From: Nautiliaceae bacterium
Lineage (GTDB): Bacteria > Campylobacterota > Campylobacteria > Campylobacterales > Nautiliaceae
Length of the DNA: 9,262 bases
Reading direction: 5' to 3'
Assembly: GCA_027062985.1 (NCBI GenBank)
Contig: JAMOSR010000039.1
Span: forward strand, 1-9,262
The notes beneath the pieces are model-generated. The model did no database searches, was not told the DNA's origin, and saw nothing but the letters and a program-made list of their open reading frames with translations. Below, piece after piece: positions 1 to 5,338 of this stretch. Each line of letters starts with the position of its first letter. Within the stretch, counting starts at the first letter, position 1. The position numbers and the translations under genes were made by a program.

Positions 1-281
1 TTTTGGACGAACCTACAACGGGCCTTCATTTCAAAGACATTGACAATCTTATGAAAGTATTACAACATCTGGTAGATTTGGGAAATAGCGTTATAGTTAT
101 TGAACATAATCTTGATTTTATCAAAAACGCAGACTACATCATCGATATGGGACCTGAAGGCGGCAGTGGCGGCGGTAAGGTAATAGCAACAGGAAGCGTA
201 AAAGAGATAATTGAAAAATATAAAGATGTAAGCTATACGGCAAAGTATTTGGCAAAAGAGATGGAGAGAACAAAAAAATAA
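1..281 (+). CDS. uvrA: UvrABC excinuclease subunit A, C-terminal fragment (5' end outside window)
   Basis: About 93 codons of the C-terminal end of UvrA, the ATPase that recognises damaged DNA in nucleotide excision repair. Full codons begin at base 3 and the frame is open to the window edge, so the TTG there is an internal Leu codon, not a start. The fragment begins in the end of the second ABC domain: the Walker B/D-loop stretch LDEPTTGLH is the first thing seen, followed by the H-loop VIEHNLDFI with its His at about residue 35 of the fragment. Next comes the ADYIIDMGPEGGSGGG segment, a hallmark of the UvrA C-terminus. It ends in a Lys-rich tail at TAA (279-281). The stop codon lies in the loop of a terminator hairpin. 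UvrA is normally about 940 residues, so only about a tenth is present. Identity is certain; nothing can be said about its promoter. Confidence 0.96.
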   Translation, partial: LDEPTTGLHFKDIDNLMKVLQHLVDLGNSVIVIEHNLDFIKNADYIIDMGPEGGSGGGKVIATGSVKEIIEKYKDVSYTAKYLAKEMERTKK

Positions 282-299
282 CTCTCCATCTTCTTTTTA
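259..299 (+). terminator. Intrinsic terminator of uvrA
   Basis: A perfect 10-bp stem, AGATGGAGAG (259-268) pairing with CTCTCCATCT (282-291), closes a 13-nt A-rich loop that includes the uvrA stop codon. It is followed by a T-rich run (TTCTTTTTA, 291-299). The left arm is inside the last codons of uvrA. Confidence 0.8.
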
Positions 300-330
300 T
301 TAATAGATTGTGTCAGTCACTGTATAAATT

Positions 331-377
331 AAAAAGAAAAAAAGAAGAATTAAAGAGTAAGGTCTAAAATTCTTCTT
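331..377 (-). terminator. Intrinsic terminator of the histone-fold gene
   Basis: Read on the minus strand, AAGAAGAATT (368-377) pairs with AATTCTTCTT (342-351) around a 16-nt loop. It is followed by T5-C-T5 (341-331). The stem is AT-rich (two G-C pairs in ten), so it may be weak, but its position fits: it overlaps the last codons and the TAA at 350-352. With the uvrA hairpin it gives two facing terminators in the short convergent gap. Confidence 0.6.
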
Positions 378-799
378 GTTCTTTCAATATCATCTTTTGA
401 AGGTTTTCTACCGGCTCCGATTTCTTTTAATACTCTTGCAATAATTAACATTAAAGCCCCGATATATTCTGGAAGTTTTTCTTCAAGCTCTGCACTGATT
501 GGATATTTTAGCGGTGGCACTTGCTCTAAAAATTGTAATACGTCTTGAATATCCACTTCTTCTTCAAGCTCTCTAAACTGTCTTAAAGACTCTTCAAAAC
601 CTTTTGTCACAGGCATATCCGGTTCCATAATCACATCTCTTCCGTTGTATCCTGCTTTTTCTACAGCTACAAGTAGCATATCATGAAATTTTTTTTCAAT
701 AATATCGATAATTTCGTCTGCTTTTGATTTATCTAAATCAATTCCTGCCGCTTTTCTAAATACAGCCTCTAATTTTTTAAATCCAACAACTCTTGGCAT
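350..799 (-). CDS. DUF1931-type protein with two tandem histone folds
   Basis: The 149-residue product closely resembles the family of Aquifex aeolicus Aq_328 and a Thermus thermophilus homologue, whose structures show a pseudo-dimer of two histone folds in one chain (recalled, not searched). First fold, about residues 5-78: short helix GFKKLEAVFRKAAG, long central helix 23-50, then NGRDVIMEPD leading into the third helix, with Arg54 and Asp61 where histones have their loop Arg-Asp pair. After an acidic linker (77-83), the second fold spans about 84-149: helix at 84-93, central helix 102-127, then AGRKPSKDDIERTRRIL, very like the GRKTI..EDI ending of archaeal histones. I count 24 Lys/Arg against 30 Asp/Glu, so the protein is acidic overall, unlike DNA-wrapping histones. 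The cellular role is unknown; DNA binding is not demonstrated by the sequence. The ATG at 797-799 has an AAGGAG site 5 nt upstream (805-810). It stands as its own transcription unit with promoter and terminator. Confidence 0.9.
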   Translation of the reverse strand: MPRVVGFKKLEAVFRKAAGIDLDKSKADEIIDIIEKKFHDMLLVAVEKAGYNGRDVIMEPDMPVTKGFEESLRQFRELEEEVDIQDVLQFLEQVPPLKYPISAELEEKLPEYIGALMLIIARVLKEIGAGRKPSKDDIERTRRILDLTL

Positions 800-827
800 T
801 TTTTCTCCTTTTTGTTAATTTTTTAAA

Positions 828-857
828 ATTATATCTTTTTTAGTGAAAAAAAGTCAA
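828..857 (-). promoter_or_regulatory. Sigma70-like promoter of the histone-fold gene
   Basis: On the minus strand, TTGACT (852-857) and a perfect TATAAT (828-833) are separated by 18 bp. A start about 7 nt past the -10 would give a leader of roughly 20 nt before the AAGGAG/ATG. It lies downstream of the accA terminator, so the gene is probably expressed independently of the fatty-acid cluster. Confidence 0.8.
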
Positions 858-882
858 GTTTTATGATTTTCGTTCACTAAAA
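838..882. repeat. 10-bp inverted repeat flanking the -35 box, possible operator
   Basis: TTTTAGTGAA (838-847) and its exact reverse complement TTCACTAAAA (873-882) are separated by 25 bp. The first arm lies in the -35/-10 spacer of the histone-fold promoter and the second lies upstream of the -35 box, about 35 bp centre to centre. The arrangement is what a repressor or activator operator would look like, but no regulator is identified and chance is possible in AT-rich DNA. Confidence 0.45.
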
Positions 883-917
883 TAAAAATTACACCTCCGT
901 CACTTTTTATAAAGAAC

Positions 918-946
918 AAAAAAAGAAGCTTATTCGTTAAAGCTTC
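918..946 (-). terminator. Intrinsic terminator after accA
   Basis: Read on the minus strand, GAAGCTT (940-946) pairs with AAGCTTC (925-931) around an 8-nt loop, followed directly by seven T residues (924-918). The stem covers the last codons and stop (930-932) of accA. It marks the end of the fatty-acid cluster. Confidence 0.88.
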
Positions 947-1862
947 CGTAATTGAGATACTTTTCAAATCTTTTTTGAAGAAGTTCCTCTTTAGAAAGGT
1001 TTTTAAGCTTATTTACCTGCTCTAAAAAATATTTTTTAATATTTTCAGCTGTTAAATCATAGTCTTTATGAGCTCCCATTACAGGTTCTTCTATAATATC
1101 ATCAATAAGCCCTAATTCTTTAAGCTCTTCAGCGGAGATTTTTAACGCTTTGGTAGCCGTTTCGACTTTTGAGTTATCACCCCATAAAATAGCCGCACAA
1201 CCTTCCGGAGAAATAACGCTAAATACAGAATATTTCAGCATAGCAAGTTTGTCGGCCACACCTATAGCCAACGCTCCCCCGCTTCCTCCCTCTCCTATTA
1301 CGATTGAAACAGTAGGGGTTTTTATTCTAGAGAGTTCAAAAAGATTTCTGGCAATTGCTTCACTCTGCCCTCTCTCTTCAGCTCCAATCCCAGGAAAAGC
1401 CCCCGGAGTATCAACTAAAAAAAGAATAGGCAAATCAAATTTTTCTGCAAGTTTTGCTACACGAAGGGCTTTTCTATAACCTTCCGGATGAGGCATACCG
1501 AAATTTCTTTTAATTTTCTCTTTAGTGTTTCTTCCTTTTTCTTCCCCTATAACCACACATTTTTCATCGCCTATTTTACCTATAAAACAGATTATAGACT
1601 CATCATCCCTAAATTCCCTGTCTCCGTGAAGTTCATATTTTTCATCCATAATTCTTTTTATAATATCTATCGCATGAGGTCTGTCCGGATGACGGGCAAG
1701 AAGAAGTTTTTGATAAGGGGTTAAATTTTTAAAAGTCTTTTTTATTTCTTTTTCAAGTTCTTTTTTTAACGTTTCAACGGCATGAGTGTCGCCTTTTATT
1801 TTAGCAACGTCAATTTGTTCTTCCAGCTCGTGGAGTTTTTTTTCAAAATCAAGTACTGCCAA
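930..1862 (-). CDS. accA: Acetyl-CoA carboxylase, carboxyltransferase subunit alpha
   Basis: The 310-residue product is AccA, which with AccD transfers the carboxyl group from biotin on AccB to acetyl-CoA, giving malonyl-CoA for fatty-acid synthesis in the cytoplasm. The length is normal for the family (about 310-320). Visible hallmarks are an N-terminal coiled helix (LDFEKKLHELEEQ), RHPDRPHAIDII at 57-68, the crotonase-fold core with LVDTPGAFPGIGAEERGQSE at 149-168, and the glycine loop GEGGSGGALAIG at 190-201, which forms the oxyanion site. The start is TTG (1860-1862): its downstream residues match where family members begin, and an AAAGG site lies 6 nt upstream. The fabF stop is inside that site, so translation of the two genes is probably coupled. 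Neither accD, accB nor accC is in the window. Confidence 0.96.
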   Translation of the reverse strand: MAVLDFEKKLHELEEQIDVAKIKGDTHAVETLKKELEKEIKKTFKNLTPYQKLLLARHPDRPHAIDIIKRIMDEKYELHGDREFRDDESIICFIGKIGDEKCVVIGEEKGRNTKEKIKRNFGMPHPEGYRKALRVAKLAEKFDLPILFLVDTPGAFPGIGAEERGQSEAIARNLFELSRIKTPTVSIVIGEGGSGGALAIGVADKLAMLKYSVFSVISPEGCAAILWGDNSKVETATKALKISAEELKELGLIDDIIEEPVMGAHKDYDLTAENIKKYFLEQVNKLKNLSKEELLQKRFEKYLNYGSFNE

Positions 1863-1868
1863 AATAAA

Positions 1869-1873
1869 CCTTT
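1869..1873 (-). promoter_or_regulatory. Ribosome binding site setting the TTG start of accA
   Basis: AAAGG on the minus strand, 6 nt before TTG. Its last-transcribed part is outside fabF, but its AA overlaps the fabF stop codon (1872-1874). A ribosome finishing fabF thus lies on the accA initiation site. No ATG nearby gives a better match to the family N-terminus. Confidence 0.7.
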
Positions 1874-3092
1874 ACTTTACTTTTTTAAATATTACAACTC
1901 CGTTTGTTCCACCAAATCCAAAAGAGTTACTCATAGCTACATTAATTTCAGCTTCCCTGGCTTTATTTGGCACATAATCCAAATCACATTCAGGATCAGG
2001 CTCTTCATAATTAATAGTAGGAGGCATAATTCCTCTCTCCATCGCCATAAGGGTAATAACCGCCTCAATAGTCCCTGCGGCTCCAAGACAATGTCCTGTA
2101 GCCCCTTTTGTAGAACTAACAGGAGGACAGTTTTCTTTAGAACCGAAAAGTTTCTTAATTGCCATCGTTTCATACAAATCATTGTATTTAGTAGATGTTC
2201 CGTGAGCGTTAATATAATCTATTTTAGGACGTCCTGCCATTTCATAAGCCATCTTCATAGCCCTATAAGCACCCTCACCTCCGGGAGCAGGAGTTGTAAT
2301 ATGATTTGCATCTCCGCTTTCACCAACTCCTATAATTTCAGCATAAATTTTAGCCCCTCTTTTTACTGCGTCTTCATATTTTTCCAAAATCAAACAAGCT
2401 CCCCCTTCTCCCATTACAAATCCGTCTCTTTTAGCATCAAAAGGCCTGCTGGCATGAGCTGGGTCGTCGTTTCTGGTAGAAAGGGCTTTCATAGCCGCAA
2501 ATCCTCCAACTCCCACCGGACAGATACAGGCTTCCCCGGCCACCACCATCATCTTATCGGCCATTCCGGCTTTTATTGTTTTATAAGCTTCGGTAATTGC
2601 ATGAGTCCCCGCTGCGCACGCCGTAACACTTGCAAGATTAGGCCCTTTTAATCCATATTCTATTGAAGTAAATCCCCCAAGCATATTCACAAGAGCACTC
2701 GGAATAAAAAACGGAGATATTCTTCTAGGACCTCTTGTTTCTACTATAACGCTTGCTTTTTCAATTACAGGAAGCCCGCCAATACCGCTTGCTGCGCTAA
2801 TACCGAATTTTTCCCCCTCATACTCTTTAAGACCGCTATCTTCCATAGCCTCTTTTGCAGCCGCAAGTCCAAGCTGAATAAATCTATCGGCTTTTTTAAC
2901 TTCTTTTGGGTCCATAACTGTTTTAGGGTCAAATCCTTTTACCTCTCCGGCTATCTGAGAAGCAAAACCTTCAGGGTCAAAATGAGTTATTTTATCTATT
3001 CCTGTTTTCCCGTCGATTATATTATTAAAGCTTTCATCTTTAGTTAACCCTACCGAGTTAATCATACCTATACCAGTTACAACAACTCTCAT
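1872..3092 (-). CDS. fabF: Beta-ketoacyl-ACP synthase II
   Basis: The 406-residue product is a condensing enzyme that joins malonyl-ACP to an acyl-ACP to extend fatty acids by two carbons. All catalytic residues are visible: nucleophile Cys159 in SVTACAAGTHA, His297 in NAHGTSTKYND, and Lys329 and His334 in SSTKGATGHCLGAAG. The C-terminal NSFGFGGTN motif is at 389-396. Length and the GVGGFAAMKALSTRND segment (194-210) fit FabF, and it is directly downstream of acpP, the usual acpP-fabF pairing; FabB is a less likely alternative. The ATG (3090-3092) has an AAAGGA site 5 nt upstream (3098-3103). accA follows after 9 nt. Two hairpins in the acpP-fabF gap may lower its expression relative to acpP. 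Confidence 0.96.
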   Translation of the reverse strand: MRVVVTGIGMINSVGLTKDESFNNIIDGKTGIDKITHFDPEGFASQIAGEVKGFDPKTVMDPKEVKKADRFIQLGLAAAKEAMEDSGLKEYEGEKFGISAASGIGGLPVIEKASVIVETRGPRRISPFFIPSALVNMLGGFTSIEYGLKGPNLASVTACAAGTHAITEAYKTIKAGMADKMMVVAGEACICPVGVGGFAAMKALSTRNDDPAHASRPFDAKRDGFVMGEGGACLILEKYEDAVKRGAKIYAEIIGVGESGDANHITTPAPGGEGAYRAMKMAYEMAGRPKIDYINAHGTSTKYNDLYETMAIKKLFGSKENCPPVSSTKGATGHCLGAAGTIEAVITLMAMERGIMPPTINYEEPDPECDLDYVPNKAREAEINVAMSNSFGFGGTNGVVIFKKVK

Positions 3093-3112
3093 TAATATCC
3101 TTTATGCCTTAA

Positions 3113-3160
3113 AATATGAAGATATGAAGATAATCTAATTTATCCTCATATCTTCATATT
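3113..3160. repeat. 21-bp hairpin between acpP and fabF
   Basis: The arms 3113-3133 and 3140-3160 are 21 bp each with a 6-nt loop. There is a single non-matching position, which in the minus-strand (acpP to fabF) RNA is a G-U pair, so the hairpin is fully paired in the sense transcript. Each arm contains two tandem copies of an 8-mer, ATATGAAG (3114-3121 and 3122-3129; one base changed in one copy of the other arm). No good T run follows, so it is not a classic terminator. It may be an RNase III or stability hairpin, or a DNA operator. Confidence 0.75.
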
Positions 3161-3166
3161 GAAATC

Positions 3167-3195
3167 AAAAAAGCGAAAAAATTAACTTTTCGCCT
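3167..3195 (-). terminator. Terminator or attenuator just after acpP
   Basis: On the minus strand GCGAAAA (3187-3193) pairs with TTTTCGC (3173-3179) across a 7-nt loop that holds most of the acpP stop region, followed by six T residues (3172-3167). The stem can grow by two pairs using the first Ts. Only three G-C pairs in the core suggest partial readthrough into fabF. Confidence 0.65.
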
Positions 3196-3415
3196 TTTCT
3201 ATATAATCTACAACGTCTTGAACAGTTTGAATTTTTTCAGCTTCGCTATCTGGAATTTCTATTTCGAATTTTTCTTCTAAAGCCATAATCATTTCTACTA
3301 CGTCAAGACTGTCAGCTCCCAAATCTTCTACAAATTTAGCTTCCGGTTTTACTTCTTCAGGACTAACATTTAACTGCTCTACGATTACTTCTTTTACTTC
3401 ATCAAATAACGCCAT
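3182..3415 (-). CDS. acpP: Acyl carrier protein
   Basis: A 77-residue acidic four-helix protein that carries the growing acyl chain on a phosphopantetheine arm. The attachment site is Ser36 in GADSLDVVE (33-41), with the usual acidic recognition helix EMIMALEEKFEIEIPDSE after it. The length matches bacterial ACP (about 77-80). The ATG (3413-3415) has a strong AAGGAG site 5 nt upstream (3421-3426) and a promoter of its own in the fabG-acpP gap, in line with ACP being one of the more abundant cell proteins. A terminator-like hairpin follows immediately, so much of the RNA may be an acpP-only transcript with a fraction reading on into fabF and accA. Confidence 0.97.
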   Translation of the reverse strand: MALFDEVKEVIVEQLNVSPEEVKPEAKFVEDLGADSLDVVEMIMALEEKFEIEIPDSEAEKIQTVQDVVDYIEKAKS

Positions 3416-3443
3416 TTTGTCTCCTTTTATTTTTTATTTCAGC

Positions 3444-3472
3444 ATTTTAGCATAAAATAATAAAAATGTGAA
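3444..3472 (-). promoter_or_regulatory. Promoter of acpP
   Basis: On the minus strand, TTCACA (3467-3472, one mismatch from TTGACA) and TAAAAT (3444-3449) are 17 bp apart. A TG one base before the -10 makes it an extended -10. The predicted start is near 3437, leaving a leader of about 22 nt. This allows acpP-fabF-accA to be transcribed separately from fabG. Confidence 0.7.
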
Positions 3473-3486
3473 AATTAACATTCATA

Positions 3487-4230
3487 TCACATATACATTC
3501 CGCCGTTCACTTTTAACGTTTCCCCTGTAATATAACTGGCCTCGTCGCTTAATAAAAAGGCCACTGCATTTGCAACCTCAACGGGTTTTGCAAGTCTTTT
3601 TAAAGGAATTTTATTTAAAAGTTCCGTTTTAACTTTTTCAGGAAGATTTTTAGTCATATCGGTATCAATAAATCCCGGAGTTACGCTGTTAAATCTTATA
3701 TTTCTAACAGCCCCTTCAAGAGCAAACGTTTTAGTCATAGCAATTACTCCGCCTTTACTTGCTACATAATTCGCCTGACCTATATTTCCGGTTTCTCCAA
3801 CAATACTAGCCACATTTACTACACTTCCAAATCTTTTTTTGCCCATAACTTTTAGCGCTTCGCGGCATCCTATAAAAGTGGATGTAAGATTAGCGTCTAT
3901 AACTTTTCTAAAATCCTCAACACTCATTCTCATAGCAAGTTTATCGTTTGTAATTCCGGCATTATTTACAAGATAGCTAAGCTCTCCGTCACTGTCTACA
4001 ATAGTTTTAACAGCATCGACAAAAGCCGCTTCGTTACTTACGTCAAATCCGATAACCGCGGCTTCTCCCCCGGCATTTTCTATTTCCTCTTTTAATTTAT
4101 CGGCAAGTTCGGCACTGCTTTTATAGTTTATCCAAACTTTAAGTCCTTTTTTTGCAAGAACTTTTGCGATTTCAGCCCCTATTCCTCTGCTAGCTCCAGT
4201 TATTAAAACATTTTTTCCGCTAAATGTCAT
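3487..4230 (-). CDS. fabG: 3-oxoacyl-ACP reductase
   Basis: The 247-residue short-chain dehydrogenase reduces 3-oxoacyl-ACP to 3-hydroxyacyl-ACP with NADPH in each elongation cycle. Seen from the chosen ATG: cofactor loop TGASRGIG at 11-18, NNAG at 89-92, Asn114, Ser142, and the YxxxK pair Tyr155/Lys159 in QANYVASKGG, followed by the VTPGFIDTDM segment. The C-terminus ends in ITGETLKVNGGMYM, as in FabG. The frame stays open upstream to a TTG at 4261-4263 that would add 11 residues. The ATG at 4228-4230 is preferred because it has an AAAGGA site 6 nt upstream and gives the standard FabG length and N-terminus. It is the first gene of the cluster, divergent from mraY, with acpP 71 nt downstream. 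Other SDR enzymes are possible in principle, but the context favours FabG. Confidence 0.95.
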   Translation of the reverse strand: MTFSGKNVLITGASRGIGAEIAKVLAKKGLKVWINYKSSAELADKLKEEIENAGGEAAVIGFDVSNEAAFVDAVKTIVDSDGELSYLVNNAGITNDKLAMRMSVEDFRKVIDANLTSTFIGCREALKVMGKKRFGSVVNVASIVGETGNIGQANYVASKGGVIAMTKTFALEGAVRNIRFNSVTPGFIDTDMTKNLPEKVKTELLNKIPLKRLAKPVEVANAVAFLLSDEASYITGETLKVNGGMYM

Positions 4231-4236
4231 AACAAG

Positions 4237-4242
4237 TCCTTT
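4237..4242 (-). promoter_or_regulatory. Ribosome binding site deciding the fabG start
   Basis: AAAGGA on the minus strand, 6 nt before the ATG at 4228-4230. It lies downstream of the alternative TTG (4261-4263), which argues that the shorter, 247-residue protein is the one made. Confidence 0.75.
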
Positions 4243-4245
4243 TTT

Positions 4246-4258
4246 TGTTAAAATTTTA
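4246..4258. promoter_or_regulatory. Palindromic -10 candidate shared by divergent fabG and mraY
   Basis: The 46-bp gap between the two start codons contains TAAAATTTTA (4249-4258), a perfect palindrome. Read rightwards it gives TAAAAT (4249-4254) preceded by TG one base earlier (4246-4247), an extended -10 for mraY. Read leftwards it gives TAAAAT (4258-4253) for fabG. Both would leave short leaders of about 16 nt that still contain the ribosome binding sites (AAAGG at 4265-4269 for mraY; AAAGGA at 4242-4237 for fabG). No convincing -35 box is seen in either direction. Confidence 0.45.
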
Positions 4259-4276
4259 CCCAAAAAAGGCCGTTAA

Positions 4277-5329
4277 GTGTTATATTATCTCCATGAATTA
4301 GGATTGAATATTTTTCATTACATATCGGTAAGGGCTATTATAGCTTTCTTTTTATCGTTTATACTGACAATATCTTTTATGCCCAAATTTATAAAATGGG
4401 CAAAAAGTAAAGTAACACAGCCTATTTTTGAATTAGCCCCTCAAAATCATAAACAAAAATCAAAAACTCCAACTATGGGAGGAGTGGTATTTATTGTCTC
4501 AGCGCTAATAGCGACAATTATCAGCGCAAAATATAATTTTTTCGTTATTACCGCTATTTTAACGGCCTTAGGGTTTATGACTATAGGAATAATAGACGAC
4601 CTTGGTAAAATCCTTCAAAAAAACAACCAGGCCGGTTTACTGCCTAAACAAAAATTTGCTCTTCAGTGGCTAGTGGCGCTTATAATAACAGCAGGTTTAT
4701 ATATTTACGGTTTTGATACCAACTTTTATATTCCTTTTTATAAATATCCCCTGTTTGATATGAAAATATTTGCCGTTATATTTTGGTCTTTTATTATAGT
4801 TGCTATGAGTAATGCCGTAAATCTAACAGACGGTCTTGACGGACTCGCAACCATTCCAAGCGTATTTTCATTAATGACTCTGCTTATCTTTTCATATCTT
4901 ATGGGAAACGTTATTTTCAGTAAATATCTTTTTTTACCTTACGAAGCCGGTATAGGAGAGGTTGCTATTTTTGCAAGTGCCCTTATAGGAAGTCTTCTTG
5001 GATTTTTATGGTATAACGCAAATCCGGCCGAAGTATTTATGGGAGATAGTGGAAGTCTCAGCATCGGAGCTTCAATTGGATATATATCCGTTTTGACAAA
5101 GACGGAAATTCTTTTAACCCTTATAGGATTCGTATTTATTCTCGAAACAGTATCGGTTATTTTACAGGTGGGCTCTTTTAAAACAAGAGGAAAAAGAATA
5201 TTCAAAATGGCCCCGATACATCACCATTTTGAACTTTTAGGATGGAATGAAAACAAAATCACTATTAGGTTTTGGATTATAGCCCTAATCGCAAACATTA
5301 TCGCTATATTAAGTATAAAATTAAGATAG
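4277..5329 (+). CDS. mraY: Phospho-N-acetylmuramoyl-pentapeptide transferase
   Basis: The 350-residue integral membrane enzyme transfers phospho-MurNAc-pentapeptide from UDP to undecaprenyl phosphate, making lipid I. Family marks in order: TPTMGGVVF at 64-72, the Asp pair Asp107/Asp108 in GIIDDLGK, NLTDGLDGL at 182-190, Asp257 in VFMGDSGSL, and the cytoplasmic histidine motif PIHHHFE at 313-319. About ten hydrophobic membrane segments alternate with short loops, as expected. The start is GTG (4277-4279), with AAAGG 7 nt upstream. The sequence from there, MLYYLHELGLNIFHYISVRA, aligns with the N-terminus of Campylobacterota homologues, so no residues seem missing. It is the first gene of an operon with sppA (9 nt on) and murD. 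Confidence 0.96.
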   Translation: MLYYLHELGLNIFHYISVRAIIAFFLSFILTISFMPKFIKWAKSKVTQPIFELAPQNHKQKSKTPTMGGVVFIVSALIATIISAKYNFFVITAILTALGFMTIGIIDDLGKILQKNNQAGLLPKQKFALQWLVALIITAGLYIYGFDTNFYIPFYKYPLFDMKIFAVIFWSFIIVAMSNAVNLTDGLDGLATIPSVFSLMTLLIFSYLMGNVIFSKYLFLPYEAGIGEVAIFASALIGSLLGFLWYNANPAEVFMGDSGSLSIGASIGYISVLTKTEILLTLIGFVFILETVSVILQVGSFKTRGKRIFKMAPIHHHFELLGWNENKITIRFWIIALIANIIAILSIKLR

Positions 5330-5338
5330 GAGAAAACC

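Noticed and set aside
300..335. Short interrupted palindrome CAGTCACTG between uvrA and the histone-fold gene
   Set aside because: Only 4-bp arms, no T run and no promoter elements beside it; expected by chance.
869..900. A GGAGGTG sequence on the minus strand in the accA to histone-fold gap, as if for a small gene
   Set aside because: The only frame near it, starting at GTG, is seven codons long and lies upstream of the mapped-looking promoter. There is no evidence of a real peptide.
1782..2651. A long open frame (289 codons) on the plus strand, antisense to accA and fabF
   Set aside because: It spans the junction of two clearly real genes on the other strand. Its composition (runs of Phe, Ser, Asn, His and Arg) is that of reverse-complement noise, and it has no recognisable domain.
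3093..3170. Possible fabF promoter (TTGATT ... GATAAA) running through the hairpin
   Set aside because: The -10 matches consensus at only four positions and the boxes coincide with the hairpin arm, so the hairpin explains the sequence better.
4231..4263. Upstream TTG giving fabG 11 extra residues
   Set aside because: The ATG at 4228-4230 has a better placed AAAGGA site and yields the usual FabG length. The extension would also cover the presumed leader and promoter.
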